From Taudactylus pleione (Eukaryota > Chordata > Amphibia > Anura > Myobatrachidae): DNA of 64,000 bases. The stretch spans positions 8,499,501-8,563,500 of the forward strand of contig JAUIMM010000088.1 in the NCBI GenBank assembly GCA_031769625.1, given 5' to 3'. Each line of letters begins with the position of its first letter. Position 1 is the stretch's first letter. The notes beneath the pieces are model-generated. The model was not told where the DNA came from, made no database searches, and saw nothing but the letters and a program-made list of their open reading frames with translations. Positions 1-10,525 of this stretch are shown here, piece by piece. The translations under genes and the position numbers were made by a program.

Positions 1-865
1 TAAGACGCTGCAATAAAAGACATAGGATACGTGTAGAAAACACAAAGCACTGCTACTGCTGTTTAAGGTGGTATGTGAGATTCATATAGTGCAAACAAAC
101 TTAGCAAGGCTATTTGTGGGTGTCTAATTGTCACTGTAAACAAAAAGCAGTAATACCACAGGTTTAGTTTGGCAGGGTGATCTGTCGGAGGATCTGAATG
201 GCAGTATTGCTTATGCTCAGTGATCCATACAGCTTAATAGCAAAAGAGCAAACTGCATAAAGTTTTCTTCTCTGCTACCGTATGTGCAGAATAAACAGCT
301 CATATTCTGATAAAGTCAAGTTATATTATCTGTTCACAAGAAATTCTAAAGGCTTTTATTCATTCTTTGAAATACAATATACATATTGTTTACTTAAAGC
401 AATAAATGTTTTACAGTTTGAGCTGTGCAGTTTCTTCTATTAGCATTCTACCCACTCCCCATCCACCACTACTAGTATTTTCACGGCTTTTTTTTTTATT
501 GTAGGTTATTCTATTAGTCTAAAGTCAGCAGCTGCAGCTCACAGTGCAGACAGGCTCCATCCCTCCAGCACATCCATTCCACTCAATGTAACTGCATGGG
601 ACACACTTGCCTACTATCCCGGAATGTAGAAAACCCTCCCGCATCCCATCTACTTCTACAGTGACGTGGGTGGAGTGTTATGATGTGATTTGCTGTGAGT
701 TCCATCATTGTAGACCATCCTAATGCCGCAAAACGCAGCAATTTGTAGAGGTTTTGGCTGTGATGATGCAATTCATGGGGCTGCGTTCCCATAGTTCAAC
801 CTACGATGTCACCTCCCCCTCCAAGATCTTCCATAGGGAGGCCCACAAATTCACCAGCTACGGGA
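1..865. other. Unassigned non-coding DNA
   Basis: I see no gene or clear repeat boundary here. The sequence is AT-rich with a short poly-T tract near 487. The short open frame on the minus strand around 583-792 has no recognisable motif. The phrase 'cacttgcctactatcc' near 605 recurs at 26677 and in related form at 30850, so part of it is probably an old dispersed repeat. Confidence 0.4.
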
Positions 866-1228
866 TGGTCTGATTCAGAGAAGTACACTATGCTATGCAA
901 TGTTTTTGCAGTTGAGCAATTATCAGTAAGCTGCGCATTTGTCTAAGCCGCACTGCGCATGCGCCAAAGTACCTTATTGTAGTCGCTCGTTGCGACTTTT
1001 TACTATCAGTGTGATTGACAGGCTGGTAGCGTTTGGGGGAGGTAACGTGGACTGATGTAAAAAACACAGGCGTGCCGCAACTGTTTTTGAAGATGCTTGG
1101 ATTTGCAAAGCTGCAGGAGGGCGTCTCAATACATCTCCCGGTGGCCGCGACATTTGCATATTTTGCATAACAGCTGCGAACACAGACGCAGTTGCAATGC
1201 CATTCGCGTGCTTCTTAGAATCAGGCCC
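866..1228. mobile_element. Decayed MITE of the 'gggcctgattcag' family
   Basis: The right end reads gaatcaggccc (1218-1228) followed by TAA, as in the intact member at 16910-17449. The interior has the family core: GCGCATGCG, then GTGATTGACAG and a GTTTGGGGGAGGTAAC-like segment. The left end is degenerate, probably the 'ggtctgattcag' near 866. It has no coding capacity. The 3-bp TSDs of other members point to the PIF/Harbinger superfamily, but no transposase is present to prove it. Confidence 0.5.
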
Positions 1229-1750
1229 TAAGTCCTCTTGCTCCGTTAGCTGCCTATGCTGCTTTAATGTACACAACACAGTCTACACTGTGGGACAAGA
1301 ATTAAATAGAAAAGGTTTGTCCGTAAGTAGATAACCCCTTCATAGACCTACAGTACTCACATGGGCATGTGTAAACCATATGCCACAGTCCTCATGGAAC
1401 TTGAATGAAGCCCACATTATTGCCACAAGTATTAGGCTCATAAATGCCTAAGATTTTGGAAAACTCTACATGTTAACTTCATGTGCCACATGTGGTGCCG
1501 GGAACAGAGCAGCCCTTATATGGGCATATTAAACCTCTGGATCCCTTGTACAAAGCACACTGGATGCATACAGCAAATCTCTTTGGGTTTGTACGGGAGT
1601 GTCTAGCAAGTCCAACAACTGGTGCATGTCTAGTTCCGTGGCCTCTGTATGTAGACTAGTACTGCAACTAGGTCCGTGGGAGGGCCTGAAAGCCTGAAAT
1701 ATACCCTGTGCTAAACTGAAACGTCACATCACCTACCACTTTGCTATTAC
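1229..1750. other. Unassigned non-coding DNA
   Basis: No gene, repeat array or element end could be recognised in this stretch. Confidence 0.4.
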
Positions 1751-1754
1751 TTAT

Positions 1755-2030
1755 TATTCTTATTGTTTATATAGTGCCGGGCATATTATGCAGCTCTATA
1801 CAGAGAACATATCATTATTCTCATCAGTCCTTGCCTCACTTGTGCTTACACTGGTAACCCCATACCAGACACACATACACATACACACAGTATATGTATT
1901 TGGATTTTGGATGGAAACCGTAACACCTGTAAGAAACTCACAGAAATGCAGGGAGAACATACAAAACCCAAAGATGATATGTACCCTGCCCAGAACTGAA
2001 ACCGATGGTAACCAGTGTGCCACATTTTTT
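1755..2030 (-). mobile_element. Diverged tRNA-SINE body and tail fragment
   Basis: The stretch follows, with many substitutions, the body seen at 35690-35995: a 'tatatagtgcc' tail, 'catcagtccttgcc', a CA-rich tract, 'gattttggatgg' and 'gcagggagaacatac'. Read on the minus strand this is the body and L2-like tail of the SINE. The tRNA-like head with its B box is missing or unrecognisable. The 126-residue open frame over it is a by-product. Confidence 0.5.
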
Positions 2031-2145
2031 ACAACCATCCTTCATATAATGAAGATTTCTCCCAAAATACCGGACAACTTGATTTCCATTAGTCCAAGTA
2101 TAGGAACAAGAACAGATCTATATTGCTCAAATAACAACACTCTCA

Positions 2146-2318
2146 GGGGTATTCATTTACTAAAGTGAGAGTTTTTAGAAGTGGAGATGTTGCCCATAGC
2201 AACCAATCAGACTCTAGCTATTATCTTCTAGAAGGTGTTAAATGTTAAGTAGAATCTGATTGGTTGCTATGGGCAACATCTCCATTTCTAAAAACTCTCA
2301 CTTTAGTAAATATACCCC
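2146..2318. mobile_element. Palindromic MITE with TCA target duplication
   Basis: Ends are ggggta...tacccc, directly flanked by TCA on both sides (2143-2145 and 2319-2321). The arms pair for about 75 bases: 'tttactaaagtgagag' and 'gatgttgcccatagcaacc' recur inverted on the right. The whole element is essentially one long hairpin with no coding content. Superfamily is uncertain; a 3-bp TSD is compatible with PIF/Harbinger. Confidence 0.75.
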
Positions 2319-2387
2319 TCACTTCACCCAACTCCTTCCATGGAATGTTGCAAACGCCTGCTCATGCACAAACACCTGCATACACAG

Positions 2388-2559
2388 GGGTGTAACTAGG
2401 TATTTGAAGGACCCATAGCAGAAGTAAGGGCCCCTATGTACCACCCAATGGTGAAATATGTATATAACACATGGGGGCAAGTGGTGCAGGTGCTATGGGG
2501 CCCCCTTAGCTCTGGGCCCCATAGCACCTGCACCACTTGTACCTATGGTAGTTACGCCC
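2388..2559. mobile_element. Short hAT-type MITE with internal hairpin
   Basis: Ends gggtgtaac and gttacgccc match those of the hAT-like element at 36841-37420. The interior contains an inverted repeat with arms near 2478-2501 and 2517-2540 (gtggtgcaggtgctatgggg and its complement). The TSD has decayed. Superfamily is assigned from the longer relative, which has an exact 8-bp TSD. Confidence 0.55.
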
Positions 2560-2569
2560 ATATGCGTAC

Positions 2570-3336
2570 AGCAATGTGTGCCGTATGCCTGCATGACTCA
2601 AGGCTCAAAAAAGGGGTTTGTACTGCACCTGTACCATTATGCCCATTATAAAATGACTTCTTCTGTGCATAAGTTACAATGTGTAATTATAATTTTTTAC
2701 CAATCAGCTTAAAAAAAATTAGTGCCTGCTGATATGCAATGAGGGTCCAGCAAATATATTTTCCAGTAAAAAAAATAATATATATATATATATATATATG
2801 TAAATATATATATTTACATCGCGTATCTCCTCAAAAAGTTACTCAAATATGAGTGAATTGTAGATATTATTGTGAACAGTTGTGCTGACATTATTTTGGC
2901 CTCTTCAGTAGCTGTTATAATGGGATTTGCAGATGGACCATAAAGGATGCACCACAGTAAAACATTATGGGTGTGACTTTTCCTTGCTTCCTATCTCTCT
3001 TCTTGGGTTTCTGCATTATTAATAACACTGGCATTGAGTCCAATTTTTGCAGCCAGGTGGCAACCCTACAACACATATGCATAATTTACAGCTTTGTTTT
3101 GTTTCTAGATAAAATAAATTGTAAAGTTTAATCTATTATATATATACACCATTCAAGAGTGCCTATTAACTACACATAGTGGAGGCAGAAATTTGGTGGA
3201 TTGAACCAGTATTGTTATAAGAATGCCTTATATATTCACTAATGACATCGCTCATACAAAGTTCTCATATAATGGCTGCTTCTTATTTGTGTAGCAGCGC
3301 TGAATGGTGAACTTAATTATTTTTTTTTTACCATAC
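2570..3336. other. Unassigned DNA with a (TA)n tract
   Basis: The only clear structure is a (TA)n microsatellite at about 2778-2816. No coding or element signature was recognised in the rest. Confidence 0.45.
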
Positions 3337-3339
3337 TAT

Positions 3340-3516
3340 GGGGCATATGTACCAAAGCTTGATGTGAGATTAAATAGTGAAATATATATCACCAATCAAT
3401 CAGCTCCAAACTATCATTTCTTAAACATAGCCTGCAAAATGTAAGTTAGAAGCTGAGTGGTTGGTGATATATATCTCACAATTTTATCTCACATCAAGCT
3501 TTGATACATATGCCCC
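3340..3516. mobile_element. Palindromic MITE
   Basis: Ends ggggcatatgtacc and rgatacatatgcccc are inverted copies, and the inner arms 'aagcttgatgtgagat' and 'ggtgatatatatctcac' also pair. The flanks TAT and TAA are an imperfect 3-bp duplication. It has no coding content and is a separate family from the palindrome at 2146-2318. Confidence 0.65.
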
Positions 3517-4344
3517 TAAGTTTAAAAAAAAGTTCGCTGTGAATTAAATCTGGGTGGTCAGTGCCCAGACAGCAAGTCACACTGAACTAAATGTAATATT
3601 TACCACATGCTTGTGACATGACACTTTAGGAATGCTAAACTTGCAAAACTGGGTGAGATGTTTCATTGATTCCAGCTCATTATGCAAACACTAGAGTATA
3701 CAGTTATTCTGAAGGGTAACCAGTAGTCAGCAGGAATTCTGGAGAATGCAGGAGAAAGTAATAAGGATGAGGCAGATGTGATGTGTTTATTTCATGCATG
3801 TGATAACTGGATTATAGCAATAGTCATAAAGTAATACATGTAAGATCTGTTCCACTGTCCTTATACATTAAAACAGGGACCTAAATGTATCAAGCTCCGA
3901 ATATATATAATATTTTCAGAGCTTGACTGTAGGAGCATTCCCTATGGGAAGGAGTCCCGGGTTGTGAAAAGGGATCCCTCCACCCTTGTCTGACTCCTTC
4001 CAATGGACACCAGGTTTTGTGCGCCTGCGTGAAGCGCAGGCACACTAGCACTGCCGAGTCAGAAGGGGATAGTGGAGACAGCTAATTTTTGGATCAAATG
4101 TCTCCGCACTGGAGCAATGTTGAATTGCTCTGGTGACTATATAAGCACCGCTACTACTTGAAGTGAGTTGGATTCATAATTATCGGGGCCAGCCAGTCCC
4201 CGATAATTAACATGATGTACCTTAGAAAAAAATCTGTATGTACAGGCAGACAAATTTTTTGGCATCTTTACAGCTCAATGAAACAATGCTTAATTGCTCC
4301 TGAAAAGTGATGAAATTAAAAGCTATGTATTTGCATGTCTTTGG
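3517..4344. other. Unassigned non-coding DNA
   Basis: No gene or complete element recognised. Some short inverted motifs occur near 4170-4210 ('ttatcggggccagcc...ccccgataatta'), suggesting the remnant of a hairpin-type element. Confidence 0.35.
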
Positions 4345-4352
4345 TATGTTAT

Positions 4353-4720
4353 CAGTGTCGGACTGGGGCATGAAGGGCCCACCGGGGGAATGCAGTGATA
4401 GTGGCCCCTACTTAGGGGTGTGGCCAGCCTTCAGAGGGGGTGTGGTTAACCATTAGAGAGTGCATGGTCTGGGTCCCTTTAAAAAAAAAAAAAAATGTAT
4501 ATATATGAGTAAATACTGCTAGTACATGCATGATAATATATCAGATTAATAACAGCAATGCATTGTAGAAAATACACCATACTCCTGTGCAATATAAGGT
4601 AACATATGTATAATTCAAGTGCACAGTCTGGAACCTGATCCCTTAAGGAGGGGGTGGGCCCTCAGGCAGTGGGGCCCACCGGGGGTTTCCCCTGTACCCC
4701 TGTGGACCAGTCCGACCCTG
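4353..4720. mobile_element. Non-autonomous hAT element, TSD TATGTTAT
   Basis: The terminal inverted repeats are CAGTGTCGGACTGG (left) and the complement of CAGGGTCGGACTGG (right). The element is flanked by the exact 8-bp direct repeat TATGTTAT at 4345-4352 and 4721-4728. An 8-bp TSD plus CAGGG-type ends is the standard signature of hAT elements. The 368-bp interior contains poly-A and no transposase. Confidence 0.85.
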
Positions 4721-4744
4721 TATGTTATACAAAAAAGCAAAGAA

Positions 4745-5424
4745 ACTGTGAAAAGAGATACATGATTGCTTATTCTAAAATGGCCAGGACAAATTTGTTG
4801 GTGCCCCTAATAAATAATTGGATTAAAGTGGTATTTGAAGCTAATTGCTTTCTTGAATTAGCTTCACACGTGTCTTCAATCTTCTAATCAGTCAATCAGC
4901 CTATTTAAATGTTTGGTATCATCGTGTGCACCGCACTGAACATGGGCCAGAGAAAGCAAAGGAGAGAGTTGTCTGAGGAGATCAGAAACAAAATTATAGA
5001 CAAACATGTTAAAGGTAAAGGCTATAAGATTATCTCCAAGCAGCATGATGTCCGTGTGATTACAATTGCAAATATTATTAAGAAATTTAAAGTCCCTGGG
5101 ACTGTAGCCAACCTCACTGACCGCAAGAGGAAAGGATAGTGAGAATAATAGAAAAAGATCCAAGGATAACTTCCAAATATATACCAGCAGAACTCCAAGG
5201 TCATGTACATCAGCGTCTGATCGCACCATCCAACACTGGAAGAAAATGATGGGGAACGCTGCTTTTGAAAAAAAAAAAAAAAGCGAGACTGAAACTTGAT
5301 AAAATGCGACACGATGCTTCTTTGGACAGATGAGTAAAGACTGGAGCTTTTTGGCAACTGATATCAATTCTATGTTCACAGATGAAAAAATGAAGCTTCA
5401 AAGAAAAGAACACCATACCTACTG
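4745..5424 (+). pseudogene. Tc1-like transposase remnant, 3' truncated
   Basis: The frame at 4909-5139 gives the N-terminal helix-turn-helix region of a Tc1/mariner transposase: ELSEEIRNKIIDKHVKGKGY followed by KIISKQHDV and a TVANLTDRKRKG linker. After a stop the homology continues in shifted frames (IVRIIEKDPRITSK; then FTDEKMKLQ and KEHHTY near 5380-5420). A poly-A run at about 5268-5282 marks one frameshift. The C-terminal DDE segment and right terminal repeat are absent: homology stops at about 5424, where unrelated repeat begins. The upstream AT-rich leader (4770-4900) matches Tc1 5' regions in style. The copy is dead. Confidence 0.85.
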
Positions 5425-5640
5425 TAACACTTGCTGGGACAAGTGGCTGTGCTGGAAAAGTGGCTGTATAGGGGGCACACTGCACGCTGATGTATGCTTC
5501 GCTATACTCTACTGATTAAGTGCTGTGCCCAGAGACTCACAAGTGGCTGTGCTGACAAAGTGACTGTGTAAGGGGGCACACTGACAGCACGCTGTCAGTG
5601 ACTCACAAGTGGCTGTGTGTATTTTTGGTGCTCTACCCCA
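5425..5640 (+). repeat. Repeat-rich leader of the hAT-A region
   Basis: A motif 'caagtggctgtgctg' with 'gggggcacactg' recurs about four times (near 5438, 5465, 5540, 5605). It leads directly into the 40-bp minisatellite. I could not find a hAT left terminus, so the 5' boundary of hAT-A is unknown; it may have been lost at the junction with the Tc1 remnant. Confidence 0.45.
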
Positions 5641-7255
5641 CTGTGTATACAGGCACAGGCCTTATCCCTCTCCGTATACAAGCAACATGACTCCGTGGGC
5701 CTTAGCCCTCTGTGTATACAAACACCATGACTTCGTGGGCCTTAGCCCTCTGTGTATACAAGCACTGTGACCCTGTGGGCTTTAGCCCTCTGTGTATACA
5801 AGCACCGTGACTTTGTGGGCATTAGCCCTCTGTGTATCCAAGGACCGTGACTTTGTGAGCCTTAGCCCTCTGTGTATACAAGCACCATAACTCCATGGGT
5901 CTTAGGCCTCTGTGTATACAAGCACCATGACTCCATGGGTCTTAGGCCTTTGTGTATATAAGCACCGTGACCCCGTGGGCCTTAGCCCTCTGTGTATACA
6001 AGCACCATGACTCCGTGGGCCTTAGCCCTCTGTGTATACAAGCACCATGACTCTGTGGGCCTTAGCCCTCTGTGTATACAAGCACCGTGACTGCATGGGC
6101 CTTAGCCCTCTGTGTATACAAGCACCGTGACTCTGTGGGCCTTAGCCCTCTGTGTATCCAAGCACCATGGCTCTGTGGGCCTTAGCCCTCTATGTATACA
6201 AGCACTGTTACTCCGTGGGCCTTAGGCCTCTGTGTATACAAGCACTGTGACTCTGTGGGCACTTAGCCCTCTGTGTATACAAGCACTGTGACTTGGCTTT
6301 AGCCCTCTGTGTATAAGATAAAAGCATTGTGACTCCATGGGCCTTAGCCCTCTGCTTATAAAATAAAAGCACCGTGACTCCGTGGGCCTTAGCCCTCTGT
6401 GTATAAAATAAAAGCACTGTGACTTCATGGGCCTTAGCCCTCTGTGTATACAAGCACCATGACTTTGTGGGCCTTAGCCCTCTGTGTATAAAATAAAAAC
6501 ACTGTGACCCCGTGGACCTTAGCCCTCTGTGTATACAAGCACCATGACTCCATGGGCCTTAGCCCTCTGTGTATACAAGCACCGTGACTTTGTGGGCCTT
6601 AGCCCTCTGTGAATCCAAGCCCCATGAATTTATGGGCCTTAGCCCTCTGTGTATAAAATAAAAGCACTGTGACTCCGTGGGCCTTAGCCCTCTATGTATA
6701 AAATAAAAGGACTGTGACTCCGTGGGCCTTAGCCCTCTGTGTATACAAGCACCATGACTTTGTGGGCCTTAGCCCTCTGTGTATAAAATAAAAGCACCGT
6801 GACTCCGTGGGCCTTAGCCCTCTGTGTATAAAATAAAAGCATTGTGACTCCGCGGGCCATAGCCCTCTGTATACAAGCACTGTGATTCTGTGGGCCTTAG
6901 TGTATATAAGCACTGTGACTCCATGGGCCTTAGCCCTCTGTGTATACAAGCACCGTGACTTTGTGGGCCTTAGCCCTCTGTGTATACAAGCTCTGTGACT
7001 GTTTGGGCCTTAGCCCTCTATATACAAGCACTTTGACTTCTTGAGCATAAGCCCTCAGTGTATACAAGCTCCGTGACTGCATGGGCCTTAGCCCTCTATA
7101 TACAAGGACTGTGACTTCTTGGGCATAAGCCCTCTGTGTATACAAGCTCCGTGACTGCTTGGGCTTTAGCCCTCTGTATACAAGCACTGTGACTTCTTGG
7201 GCATAAGCCCACTGTATATAAAAGCACCATCACTAATTGGGCTGTAGCCCTCTGT
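5641..7255 (+). repeat. 40-bp minisatellite, about 40 units
   Basis: Units follow 'agcaccgtgactccgtgggc' then 'cttagccctctgtgtataca', exactly 40 bp in the regular part (for example 6001-6040). A subset of units between 6300 and 6860 carries a 4-5 bp extension ('tataaaataaaagcac'), which changes period and keeps minus-strand frames open. Unit divergence is highest at the two edges (5641-5700 and after 7000), as expected when unequal exchange homogenises the centre. It lies upstream of hAT-A transposase sequence, the position where hAT-B carries its 160-bp repeats. Confidence 0.9.
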
Positions 7256-7544
7256 GTGTTTTCATCAATATGAATCATGACAACCAACCAAGTGTAGAGC
7301 AGAACAGCAAGAAAATGCTAGCAGTGCAGCTGCTGGAACCAGTCAGGATGACAATACTAGTCATTCACTATCATCTAAAGCTGATGCTCAAGGGCGTAGA
7401 GGCTTTAAAAAATTAGGGTATCTGAAATAAAAAAATTGAGATTTCACATGGGTAAACACAAAAAAACCTCTAAAGGTTAGTGCAGAAAAACAGAAAATTG
7501 GCAATATACCATTCACCGCACGCAGTGGCAAGGAAAGGCTCAGG

Positions 7545-9250
7545 CCTTTGCCTTTATTTCTTAGTGGTGGTTCTGCACCTGTCAGTGAGGCATCTTCTGC
7601 CTCTCATGATGACAATAAAAGACCTGTTAGAAGAAGTGTAAAAAAATTGAAAACCACTAAGACAGTAGATCAAACTGTGCATTCAGAAACACAAATGTCA
7701 GAAATTCCTGAGGAGAGTCTAAGTGTGTCCATGAGTGCTATGTGTGAGCCTGAACTTTTTAGAGGAGCTGCCTTCCACAGTTTCTGCTCCCTCTGTATTT
7801 GTGGGGATGAGCAGCATAAGTATTGCAGATGACATAGAAATTGAGGATGCATATGTGGAATTGCAAGAGGATGAGGGAGATATTTCTGTAGCTGTCGCTG
7901 GCACTAATGAGGATATTGAGGATGAGGATGTTGTTTGTGTAAGTCAGGCACCAGTGGAAGCAGCTCTTGGCCATGATAAGAAGAAGGCCATTGTCATGCC
8001 TGGCATTGGACCAACAAATCCACCTCTTAAGTCTTGAATTATTTTTACCCAAATCCTGACATTTGTCAAGCCATATGTAGCCATTGTGGAACCACAGTAA
8101 GTAGAGGTAGGGACATTAAGCATCTAGGAACCTCCACGCTACTACTTCATCCTCATCAAGCTCATGACAATAATTTTATAACATCAGAAACTGGTGCTAA
8201 AAAAATTACAAGCAGTCCAGCATCAGCTAGCTCCCTTCTCTCTATTAGTACCCAGCATCTGCAATCTCCACCACCAACATCTTCATCCTCAATATCTTCA
8301 GTAATGATCAGAGGTAGTCCAGCATCCAATTTACTAGGTAACTCATCCCCTTTCCAGGACTCCTCACAAGAATCCTTGAGCGCTAGTAGGGGTGGATCTT
8401 CATCCCAGAAGTGGACCAAGAAGACTACTAGTAGTAGTTTAACAAAACAGTTGACCGTTAAAGAATCTCTTGCAAGGGGAAGCAAGTATGACAACTCTCA
8501 CCCAGTTGCACAACGGATCACTGATGCCATAATCTAATGCTAGCATTAGATCTGCGTCCAATATTTGCAATTAATGCAGTGGGTTTTACACAGTTAATTG
8601 AGGTCCTGTGTCCCGGTACCAAATTCCATCTTAGTTTCATTTTACCCGAAAAACCATTCCTCGGCTGTACCAGGACATTAAAAAGAACTTAATTAATGCC
8701 CTACAAAATGCCATTGTAACAACTGTCCACTTAACCACAGATATGTGGACAAGCGATAGTGGGCAAACTAAAGATACCATGACTGTGACAGCTCTTCAGC
8801 AGCAGCAGAAGCAGTATGTAACAAACAACGCCAGCTCATTCAGAGGCTGGCGATTCTGTGTGGCACCGGATTCAATAAGAGGCATACCGCTGACAACCTC
8901 TTAGAAAAACTAGGAGATGTCATAGAAACATGGCTTACCCCACTTGGACTCTCCTTAGAATTTGTGATTTCTGACAACGCCACAAATGTTGTGAAAGCAT
9001 TACAGCTGGGTAAATTTCAACACATCCCCTGTTTTGCTCACACAATCAACTTAGTGGTGCAGGGTTTTTATATAAATGATAAGGGCGTGCAGGAGATGCT
9101 GTCTGTGGCCCGAAAAATTTTGGGACATTTTCGGCATTCAGAAACAACATGCAGGAGATTGCAGTATCTGCAAGAACAGTTTAATTTGCCCTGCCATCAA
9201 CTGAAGCAAGAGGTGGTAACAAGACTCCACGATGTGCTGGTGGGGTAGCG
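7545..9250 (+). pseudogene. hAT-A transposase (ZBED-like), multiply frameshifted
   Basis: Order of recognisable parts: an acidic, serine-rich N-terminus (about 7548-8037); a BED zinc finger at about 8061-8163 (ICSHC, then SRGRDIKHLGTS and a terminal H-x2-H-like segment); a serine-rich linker; SSSLTKQLTVKESL and KYDNSHPVAQRIT (about 8425-8525); RPIFAINAVGF in a shifted frame; LTTDMWTS at 8731-8754, the conserved motif holding the first catalytic aspartate of hAT transposases; FVISDNATNVVKAL and CFAHTINLVVQGF (8960-9069), the segment around the second catalytic aspartate. The C-terminal dimerisation segment is not seen. Several stops and frame changes (near 8037, 8535, 8905 and elsewhere) rule out a working protein. 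Confidence 0.88.
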
Positions 9251-9460
9251 GCAGCTGAACGTGGCGGCCAAAGATGATGTCAGAGGGTCCTTGACAAAGT
9301 ACCTAGGCAGGTACGAAACGCGTTGGATCCATAACAAGGGTGGAGGAAGAAAGTGAACCAAAAGCGGACCAAGCCGTCACAATCCTCACTGACCCTCTGA
9401 CGTCATCTTTGGCCTCCATGTTCAGCTGCTGCTACCTCACCAGCACATCGTGGAGTTTCT
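9223..9460. repeat. Inverted repeat with hammerhead-like motif in its loop
   Basis: The left arm (about 9223-9290) is the end of the hAT-A frame; it contains 'ccacgatgtgctggtg' and 'ccaaagatgatgtcagaggg'. The right arm (about 9394-9460) is its complement with a few mismatches. The loop holds 'cttgacaaagtac', a 5-bp stem GTACC/GGTAC and GAAACGCGTTGG (9290-9326). No transposase homology continues past it, so the inverted duplication coincides with loss of the C-terminus. Confidence 0.75.
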
Positions 9461-10271
9461 GTAAATAACAGGCAGAGTGAGGACACACTGCCAGCACTGG
9501 GAACAGAAGACTGAGATAGGGACAGTTAGGTTTTTTTGCTCTGGACAATAAATACCAGCTTATTTGGACCCGGACCTGCCTCACATGTCCCTTAAAAGAG
9601 CTTAAACATTTATGGTTTCAGTGGTACACACATTTTTTTCTTTTCTGTTCTGTTTATTTTCACTTGTTTTTTTCTGTTTAATTTTTATTATATTCATTTA
9701 ATTTTATTATATTATATTCATTTATTATTTCATATTTTATTGTTTTTTTAATTTTTTTTCATATTTGTAAGCCGATTTTTTTCTTCTTAATCCCTAATAT
9801 CAGCGCTCGTTTCCCCTTTTAAAAAATATAAATTTAATTTTACTGAGCAGCTTTTAATTCAAAACATTTAACGCAGTTCATATTATATACTTTATATCTG
9901 CCACTGCTGTGTGGCAATGTTTCATAGATGTGCTTTAAACTGTGGTGTCTGTGCTGCTGCGCCGCTGCTCTGTCGCTTAGTAACCAGTCAGCTCACTGCA
10001 ACCTTTGGCCAATAATGGTGAAAACAATATTATAAGCTGTGAGGTGGTCTAAATTGACTGTAAATGACTGGACATTAATGTTTTTGAGGCTAATAATACT
10101 CCAGGAACAAAAAAAAAAGCCCAAATTATGTGATTTTTAGCTTTTTTTTGTACATTTTTGTAAAAAAATCCAAATTCAAAGCCAGTCACGGCAGGTTTTG
10201 CAAATCAATCCAAATCCAAAGCCAGACGACGAATCAGAGCTAAATCCAACAAAAATGGTCCGGCGCACATC

Positions 10272-10273
<2 letters not shown>
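9461..10273 (+). mobile_element. 3' part of hAT-A with right terminus
   Basis: AT-rich non-coding sequence resembling the 3' region of hAT-B: 'gaggctaataatactccagg' near 10086 parallels 'gaggttaataatagcatagg' at 14779, and subterminal 'atccaaatccaaagcc' repeats parallel the 'atccaaaac' repeats at 14880-14990. It ends in ggcgcacatccc (10262-10273), comparable with ggtgcacacccc of hAT-B. A (TA)n tract follows, so a TSD cannot be judged. Confidence 0.6.
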
Positions 10274-10307
<34 letters not shown>

Positions 10308-10525
10308 CCCTGCACCGATAACTTACACAAATAAAGCCCACATAGACATAATAAATGTGAAATACATATACTTTTTTAATCAATTTTATTTTAGCAAACA
10401 GCAGTAATTATATATATATATAATTACTGCTGTTTGCTAAAATAAAATTGATTCAAAAAGTATACGTGCGTCACATTTTTTATGTCTATGTGGGCTTTAA
10501 GTGTGTAAGTTATTGGTGCAGGATT
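10274..10525. repeat. (TA)n tract and 220-bp near-perfect palindrome
   Basis: After (TA)n at 10274-10305, the segment 10306-10525 is symmetric about 10415.5: 'aaccctgcac' at 10306-10315 pairs with 'gtgcaggatt' at 10516-10525, and 'agcaaacagcagtaatta' pairs across the centre. There is no net length difference between arms and only a handful of mismatches. There is no coding content. Confidence 0.85.

Noticed and set aside
6208..7187. Repeat protein 'YTQRAKAHGVTVL' on the minus strand
   Set aside because: It is produced by the 40-45 bp minisatellite; frame changes occur wherever units are exactly 40 bp, so no long consistent protein exists.
5641..7255. CRISPR-like array
   Set aside because: There are no unique spacers: the whole 40-bp period is repeat, and the context is a eukaryotic transposon.
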